Made by a program: the position numbers and the translations under genes. Below the pieces are notes generated by a model that made no database searches, had not been told where the DNA came from, and saw only the letters and a list, made by a program, of their open reading frames with translations. From Acytostelium subglobosum LB1 (lineage: Eukaryota > Evosea > Eumycetozoa > Acytosteliales > Acytosteliaceae): DNA of 64,000 nucleotides. The stretch lies in NCBI RefSeq assembly GCF_000787575.1, contig NW_012236518.1, positions 776,140 through 840,139 on the forward strand, in the 5' to 3' direction. Shown one piece after another: positions 57,931-64,000 of the stretch (position 1 is its first letter; the number at the start of each line of letters is the position of its first letter).

Positions 57931-59549
57931 CTATGGCCACTGCTACATCATCTTCAAAGAAGAAGAAGAATAAGATTGATATAACACATTTATTGGTTAC
58001 CAGACCAACATATCACCATCCAAACTATGACGAAGGACATCTTCCAACCAAAAAGGGCAATCCCAATCAATCTGCCAGACAATATCTAAAGTCAAAGTAA
58101 GTATTGTCCAGGATAACCAAGTCATTCCCACTTACTGACTCACCCGTCATGTATCCAGTTATTACTTTAAGGTTAATCCATATGGAAACTATCAATCAAC
58201 TATACAAAGTATGTGTAATGATTGATTGAATGATTGATTCATTGTTACTCACACGCTCTTATGATATCCTCCCTCATTAGATCCTGCATCCCTTGTCGCG
58301 TGGAATAAGATTGAACAAGTGTTGTACCTTCAGTCCACTGAGAGCTTGGCGTGTCCAATCTGTTTCGAGACGCCCGTTGCTCCGTAAGTGATATTGGGGA
58401 GAGACTCTACAACATCAACAACCTGCTCATACTCTATTCTCAATCAATCTCTATAGGAGGGTGTCAAGATGTGGACACATCGTTTGCTATGGATGTTTGT
58501 TGAGGACATTGTCCGACAACAATAGATGTCCTGTGTGTCTTAGACCAACGAATGAGTCGGACTTGAAGAGTGTGTATATTAAGAGATCCACGAGCTATCG
58601 GCCAGGCGACACAATCGAGCTCAGACTGCTAAAGTTCAAAGAGGGTACGACAATACCCTATCTCTATGAACAACAGATACCTGATACAGTTGGACTGCCA
58701 ATGCACAACCAAGAGAATGCCATCTTCTCGCGGTTCTCAATCATTGAAAACATTGACGACATTGTCCAGAGTGAACGAGAGCAATTGGCGACAGCCAAGG
58801 AGGCGGCGCTCACACAGGGCGAGTTTGAAACAGTCAGATATCTTTCGATGGCCGAGAAGCAGGTCGAAGACCGCTTGGAATCATTCCGAACATTGACCGA
58901 GAGGAAGCATTTGGAGTCCCAGCATGCTGTATATTTGACATCGATTCCACGATATAATCCAAACAGAAAGACCAGTGATCCATTGCATCACTATCATTGT
59001 AGCAACAATAATGATATCAAGTATGCCTTACAGGACTATTACTATCTCCAAGAGGACTGGGAGATGGACAACATGGACGAACAATTGGACTGGAGGTTCA
59101 ACTCAACATCATCAATGGCCACATCTGCATCCATGGAGGAGCAGACATCTGCTCTTGTTGCTGCCTCTGACGCTGCCACCGACCAACAAGAGACAGGAGA
59201 CAAAGACCAGGACAACATTGTCGACAATGATGTGGATGATGACAAGGAGTTTACATTCTACAACACAGCAATTGAGGGAGTGTATTATTACTATCAATCT
59301 ACGGATGGACAGCCGATATATCTCCATCCGTCATGTATGAAGTTGTTGTCAAGAGAACATCATTCGAATGATGGACATACATACTTGCCAACACTGCTCC
59401 AGTCAACAATAGTATCAATGGAGACACATGAGATTACTGCTCATTCAAAGTATAAGGCACTGAGCATGCTGGCACCTACCACTCAGATCACCTTTGTCAC
59501 TCTGACTCTTCCTCCAAGTCTTCAAACAGATGGAGGGCAACAACAATAA
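57573..59549 (+). CDS. rnf10: RING finger protein of the RNF10 family
   Basis: Four exons (57573-58096, 58159-58208, 58281-58383, 58457-59549) encode 589 residues. The N-terminus is Ser, Asn and Gln rich. The RNF10 signature then runs through the small exons: THLLVTRPTYH, then YYFKVNPYGNYQ, then a RING finger assembled from two exons, CPICFETPVAP-RVSRCGHIVCYGCLLRTL and CPVC. The downstream region has family-typical segments (IPYLYEQQ, FSRFSIIEN, YYYYQSTDGQPIYLHP). In other eukaryotes RNF10 ubiquitinates small-subunit ribosomal proteins on stalled ribosomes. Exon 2 is only 50 nt. The RING itself is interrupted by an intron between its second Cys pair region and the Cys-x-His. Confidence 0.93.
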
Positions 59550-60419
59550 CAAACAAAGCCCAACTCAAACAATAACATTAATTAATGAACAGCTGTGTCA
59601 GTATTGGATGTGCCCCATTAAGTGTTTGTTTGGTTACCCCTGGTGGACAAGCCTATCCGCGATAGCACGACACAGATTTATTCTTATAATGTGATGTTGT
59701 TGTTTTTTAAAAATTTAAATCGCCTTTGGTCGTGTGGGTATGTGTTTGTTTTCATGAACAACTAAGCTATCTCTCTCCGATCCATTTCACAATCCACGCA
59801 CTTACTCTAAAACATACAAACAACAAACAACTAGTTAGTTACAGATATATATATTATATAATATATATAAATAATAGCAATCTTTTTTTTTTCCAATAGC
59901 CTCCTCCAATCAACATCATCATCGTCATCCTCCTTCAACATATTGTACATTTAGCTCACTCCATCACTCATTTATTAAATCATTCAACCATTCATTCATA
60001 CATTCATACATTCAAATAATCATTAAGATCATTAATTAACTATTATTATAAAGCCTTCATCTACGTACAAACAAGCATACAGACATTCGTACATACATAA
60101 AGATAGACATTAATAGAATACATACAGTTAGTAACTTTAGTTAATATATATAATATTAATATATAATATATATAATATATATAAGTACACATAATCATCG
60201 ATCGATTGTTGATTACTTGGTCGTAATTGGACACTACTACCAACTATACATACACTCGTGAACATTGTGTATTTATCATTTTTTTTTTTGTTCATCACCA
60301 TCCCTCCCTCCTCATCTCATATATACCAATCAATCAATCACTGGTCAATACCCTGTCCTCTGAATGGGAGATCATAATCATTCAAACAAACACAACAACT
60401 CTACATCATTTGTACCTCA
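59550..60419. other. Intergenic region, 870 bp
   Basis: A/T-rich, with TATATA blocks at 59845-59870 and 60140-60185 and a CATTCATACATTCA repeat at 59990-60015. Candidate promoter elements for the downstream gene are not distinctive. No credible ORF or structural RNA is seen. Confidence 0.4.
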
Positions 60420-62528
60420 ATGGCTACAATCAAAAGATTCAGCAGGTATGTTCATTCAATCGAATTAGACTCGCGAGTCCTTCTGACACCCATCCATCAT
60501 CAAACAACAGATAAACAACAACAACATATGACTGATAATCATCCCGAGCGCAAATCAAACCTTTCACCTGAAGCAACAGCAACAGCAGCATTGTCCAACT
60601 CACAGTCTTCGCCGCCACCTTTGAACAACAATCAAACTGGCATTCCAAAGTTAAATAGATCAAAGTCATCACCTCACATTGAACAGTTACTACAACAACA
60701 ACAACAACTACAATCACAACAACACTCATCATCATCATCTCAAACTAAACATAATAATACTATTATACCATCATCTCTTATCAGTGGTGGCACATCAACA
60801 GCAACATCAACAACATCAATATCAACATCTACATCATCACCTGTATTGCAATCCAATGGAACTGGTCCATCACATCGATCGTCGAATGGCACAGTCACCA
60901 GCATCAATGGAATCAACTTGAACAGTATCAACAACAATAACAACTTCATTCTGAACAACAACTCATCGTTCACCAAGTACAAGACCAAGCCACCACTGTC
61001 CACATTCAAATCACAACCGAATCTAAACAACTTTATCGAACAGACGCAGCTGCCGTCACAGCAGCAGCTACAGCCTCAGCCGCAGCAACCCACATCATCA
61101 TCAACATCATCATCGAGCAATAACAACATTACAGTTAGCGGCAAGGCAACACCTCAACAACGTTTTACACAATCCATTTCACCAAGCAGTCATCTCACTA
61201 GTGCCGACACACACTATCCCTCCAGCCAGGATACATCTAATCATTATCTTGTCAATGGAGGTCTCATTTCGAACCAAGCCCAGCAGCTGCAGTCGCAGTC
61301 GCAATCACTTCAACAACAACAATCATTTGTAAACAATGAACACAATATGGACGACAATCTAGACAATCAGGATCAATTCCCACCACTCGTCCTCAAATCA
61401 CCAAAGATCACCTTCAACAACAACAACAACATCAATGTACGTTCTACTTCACCAACATTCAATGCCAATTCACCTGTACCACTACTATCACCTCCAAGCG
61501 CACAACCAATGGCATCATCAGCGTCATCATCATCGTCATTATCCGGTGTGACAATGGCAACAGTTGTCCCCTTGAGCGCTGGCCCCACTCTGGCCTCGCT
61601 CATCACCACAACCGCCACACAACAACAACTACAACAACATCAACCAACGACATCGACATCGCCTCTGTCTGCCTCCACCGAGGACTCCATCTCCAAGGAA
61701 AAGGCCAAGATCATCATCCCCAACATTGCGTCGTCGTCGTCCACCGGCAACAAGTTGTCCACAACGCACAAGTCTTCGATCATGTCCAACCCCAACTCAT
61801 TGTTGGCTGGCGCAAAGATCGTCAAGGCTGGCGGTGGCCAGGCCGGAACGCTTGGCTCCACCACGCAGCCAAAGTCAACGGTACGATCCATTCAGAATGG
61901 TACCAATCCCAAGTTCATCCGTGCCTACTCTGAGCCCAACCTCCAGTCGTCTCTGCCCACCAGCACCAATGGCAACAAGGATGACGTGATCTCTGTGTCA
62001 CGCAAGCAGCTCACTGATCCATCGCGCAAGTTGAAGACGCCCAAGATCAATAAGATCATCTCAAAGAATAGCTTTTATGAGAAGATTCAACAGACTGAGC
62101 TCGATGACAAGACGAAAGCACAGCAGCAACAACTTCAATTGGAAGAGCAGCAACAACAGCAACAGCAACAACAACTTGATGCTTCCGCTCAAACTAAGAA
62201 TGTCGCCAACATGGTGCCATCAGCAGACTCGCCAACATTGACCAAGCATTCATTGTCAACTGGCTCAACAACTCCATTGTCAAACCCAACACAGACCAAT
62301 GAGGGTGGATCAACACGTTCATCATCGCTCAACTCCCCCATGTATCAGTTGGACCATCCATGCAACACAAGTGTCAACAGCAATGGCGACGACGAGGAGG
62401 ATGTGGAGCATGAAGAACGATTCCTTCGCGGTCTGGGCTGGGTGCCAGCCGAGGAGGATTCATTGTCCGACACTGAGATTGAGGAGATCAGCATGAAGAT
62501 GAAGGAAATCAAAGCAATCCCATTGTAG
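60420..62528 (+). CDS. Gln/Ser/Asn-rich protein with vasculin-like C-terminus
   Basis: A single ORF of 702 residues from ATG 60420. An in-frame ATG at 60528 is an alternative start if a donor-like GTATGT near 60447 marks a leader intron. Most of the protein is low complexity (Gln, Ser, Asn, Thr). Conserved-looking islands are IPKLNRSKSSPHIEQLL, KFIRAYSEPNLQSS and PKINKIISKNSFYEKIQ. The C-terminus EERFLRGLGWVPAEEDSLSDTEIEEI matches the pattern of the GPBP1/vasculin C-terminal motif (acidic, then Leu, then Gly-Trp, then acidic Leu-Thr/Ser-x-x-Glu-Ile). Vasculin proteins are GC-rich-promoter-binding regulators in animals. The identification rests on this short motif and is tentative. Confidence 0.8.
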   Translation: MATIKRFSRYVHSIELDSRVLLTPIHHQTTDKQQQHMTDNHPERKSNLSPEATATAALSNSQSSPPPLNNNQTGIPKLNRSKSSPHIEQLLQQQQQLQSQQHSSSSSQTKHNNTIIPSSLISGGTSTATSTTSISTSTSSPVLQSNGTGPSHRSSNGTVTSINGINLNSINNNNNFILNNNSSFTKYKTKPPLSTFKSQPNLNNFIEQTQLPSQQQLQPQPQQPTSSSTSSSSNNNITVSGKATPQQRFTQSISPSSHLTSADTHYPSSQDTSNHYLVNGGLISNQAQQLQSQSQSLQQQQSFVNNEHNMDDNLDNQDQFPPLVLKSPKITFNNNNNINVRSTSPTFNANSPVPLLSPPSAQPMASSASSSSSLSGVTMATVVPLSAGPTLASLITTTATQQQLQQHQPTTSTSPLSASTEDSISKEKAKIIIPNIASSSSTGNKLSTTHKSSIMSNPNSLLAGAKIVKAGGGQAGTLGSTTQPKSTVRSIQNGTNPKFIRAYSEPNLQSSLPTSTNGNKDDVISVSRKQLTDPSRKLKTPKINKIISKNSFYEKIQQTELDDKTKAQQQQLQLEEQQQQQQQQQLDASAQTKNVANMVPSADSPTLTKHSLSTGSTTPLSNPTQTNEGGSTRSSSLNSPMYQLDHPCNTSVNSNGDDEEDVEHEERFLRGLGWVPAEEDSLSDTEIEEISMKMKEIKAIPL

Positions 62529-62808
62529 GTAGAGGTAGTAGTGCCATTGGATCCAGCCTACCCTGCCCATTGTACTGTCTCGTCCATAATCACAAATAAA
62601 TAGAATTGCAACAACTTCCGCAGTTGTCAGTCCAGGAACTATCCACTTCAATTAATTATTTGATTGCGTGGAAGCAAATAGAAGTTCAGTGTGTTGCCCA
62701 AAAAAAATTACATTAATAATGAATTATGAGGATGGTGAGTTCTTTTTATATGAATTAGATCCTCATATTGACCATTGTGGTCCATGACGAAAAGATCAGT
62801 GACCAAAC

Positions 62809-63270
62809 TCAAAGCCATGGATGGGCCTCAAGTTGTTCTTGGATCTCAAGAAGATGGAATTGAATCTTGGTATTGGTTCGACTTCCGAGTTGTATATTCT
62901 TCAGAACTCTTGTAAGCTCGTCCATTGCTTGAACCAAGTCAGATGGCATGGTACCGACTGATTCCATTATATCACGGATGTCTTGGTTTGGCTTGGGTAA
63001 GGTAACAAGAGAGTCCTCATCAGAGTAATCATCTGAGTCGTTCTTGTTGATATTTGTTTCATTCAAAGTGCCCATTGGGATAGGTCCTGGTGGGAAAAGA
63101 TAGACTATTTTATCCTTTGGAACCCTTGGGCAGTATCCTTCACCGGTCACAGGATCGGACACACAAATCTGATTGGGGGTCTTTGTGTAGCCATGGCACT
63201 TGTAATAACCAGCCTTACGCTTACCTCCATCAAGTATCTTGACAAAAGGTGGGACCAAAGCTGGGCTCAC
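62809..63270 (-). CDS. Orphan ORF downstream of the transposase
   Basis: A frame of 153 codons without an ATG start, ending EIQEQLEAHPWL. It has coding-like composition, with Cys-containing segments (AGYYKCHGYTKTPNQICVS; GEGYCPRVPKDK) and an acidic Asp/Ser patch. It lies directly 3' of the piggyBac-type ORF on the same strand, so it may be a last exon of the transposase gene or a second element gene. The best acceptor candidates near 63271-63290 do not give an in-frame join to the upstream ORF. I do not recognise the domain. It could also be part of a decayed copy. Confidence 0.45.
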   Translation of the reverse strand: MSPALVPPFVKILDGGKRKAGYYKCHGYTKTPNQICVSDPVTGEGYCPRVPKDKIVYLFPPGPIPMGTLNETNINKNDSDDYSDEDSLVTLPKPNQDIRDIMESVGTMPSDLVQAMDELTRVLKNIQLGSRTNTKIQFHLLEIQEQLEAHPWL

Positions 63271-63348
63271 ATCTTTGAGAGAATATATATATATCAGAAG
63301 TAATAAATGATTGGATTTAATAACTCTAGATGTTGTACTTGATGTTTA

Positions 63349-64000
63349 TTATTTCTTTTGTTTTTTTACAACATTATATGAGGTGTATTCAATCTTGTCA
63401 TTATCGACCAGGACTTTTCTGTATTCGCCAATGTGAAAGTAATTGTTTGATATCTCACACTTTCGGAGGGTCTCGCCATTGATCATTTCGGTCTTGAGAG
63501 AGTGTCTGAACTGATCTATCGTTTGGTTACAACCTTGATAACGCTTTTTAAATCGCCAAGAATTTACAATGGTCGCTTCCAACAGGTACCAAAATATTGA
63601 CATATACCATCTCCTTGATTTATGAATCCAAGCATGGGACTTTATCATCTCATCATTTTGGTCAACATTGCCCATGTTTTGGCGATAGTCTGCGAGGGCC
63701 TCTGGCACTTCATGTGGCTCTAAGGTCGATGATGATCTCATTTCTGAAACAGAATTGTATGGTACCAAACTGGTTGGTGAGTGGAAGTTGCTGATCAAAC
63801 CAAATATTCGAGAGTCCTTGATCCTGAGTAGAGTGATCGGGGTGCCAACCTTGGTAAGATAATTGTGTTCCATCTTTTGTCGCAATTTGACATTCTGAAG
63901 GTGAGCAGGGATGGTCTTCCTATCCAATCTGATTGTTCCACAACAATTGATTTGTATTGAATTGAGATACTCAAGTAGACCAATCGTTGTGAAGTAGTTG
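63349..64000 (-). mobile_element. piggyBac-type transposase, C-terminal part (cut by window edge)
   Basis: The minus-strand frame is open from the window edge (first complete codon at 63999) to a TAA at 63349. It matches the PGBD/DDE_Tnp_1_7 transposase fold: DNYF-like NYFTTIGLLEYLNS, GTIRLDRKTIPAHLQ, then YNSVSE, and the signature DYRQNMGNVDQNDEMIKS followed by RRWYMSIFWYLLEATIVNSW. The last catalytic Asp is in NVDQND. The N-terminal half, with the other catalytic residues, lies beyond the window. No stop or frameshift interrupts the visible part, so the copy could be recent. PiggyBac elements move by cut-and-paste at TTAA. The terminal repeats cannot be identified here. Confidence 0.85.

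Noticed and set aside
60447-60511. GTATGT...ACAG as an intron in the vasculin-like gene
   Set aside because: Removing it puts a TAA directly after the joined codon; the unspliced frame is open, so it was kept as coding or leader.

Overview
The window is nuclear DNA of a dictyostelid social amoeba. The evidence is short GT-AG introns (about 50-120 bp, donors mostly GTATGT or GTAAGT) packed with CAAT/TGAT tandem repeats, poly-Gln/Asn/Ser/Thr tracts in otherwise conserved proteins, FNIP-repeat and IPT/TIG-repeat proteins typical of this group, and compact intergenic DNA. GC content is clearly higher than in Dictyostelium discoideum, so another, more GC-rich dictyostelid is likely; I cannot name the species. 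I find 25 confident protein genes (two cut by the window edges), two tRNA genes, one orphan ORF beside a transposase and several gene fragments. Exon limits were worked out by hand from splice sites and frame continuity. Three ambiguous bases (N) lie at 16592, 26327 and 27715.

Layout: 1-6645 holds three minus-strand genes: a PH/coiled-coil protein (cut by the left edge), MRE11 and an M18 aspartyl aminopeptidase. 7037-25710 is a plus-strand run: a UBR-type E3 ubiquitin ligase, a class I methyltransferase, a Ser-rich coiled-coil protein, a CRT-like transporter, an IPT/TIG-repeat surface protein and a degenerate eEF1A paralogue. 25711-26746 is a tRNA locus (Ile-AAU plus, Leu-AAG minus) with a 148-bp insertion bounded by 16-bp direct repeats and an orphan exon-like ORF. 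26747-35871 is minus strand: an IQ-DH-PH RhoGEF with a broken frame, a DUF924-FSH1-LRR fusion and a TPR protein. 36472-37283 is a plus-strand bHLH factor. 37513-51121 is minus strand: an MFS transporter, a type III PI 4-kinase alpha, a type II NADH dehydrogenase and an atypical Rab32-like GTPase. 51432-62528 is plus strand: a coiled-coil protein, a two-TM protein, an FNIP protein, PIG-L, RNF10 and a vasculin-like protein. 62809-64000 is minus strand: an orphan ORF and the 3' part of a piggyBac-type transposase.

The genes are mostly unrelated housekeeping and signalling genes, as is normal for a eukaryotic chromosome; I see no biosynthetic or defence cluster. The most unusual items are the eEF1A-like protein lacking switch I and key GTPase residues, the DUF924-FSH1-LRR fusion, the Rab32-like protein with a changed G3 motif and no prenylation site, the tRNA-linked insertion scar, and a 13-bp palindrome recurring in introns of three neighbouring genes.
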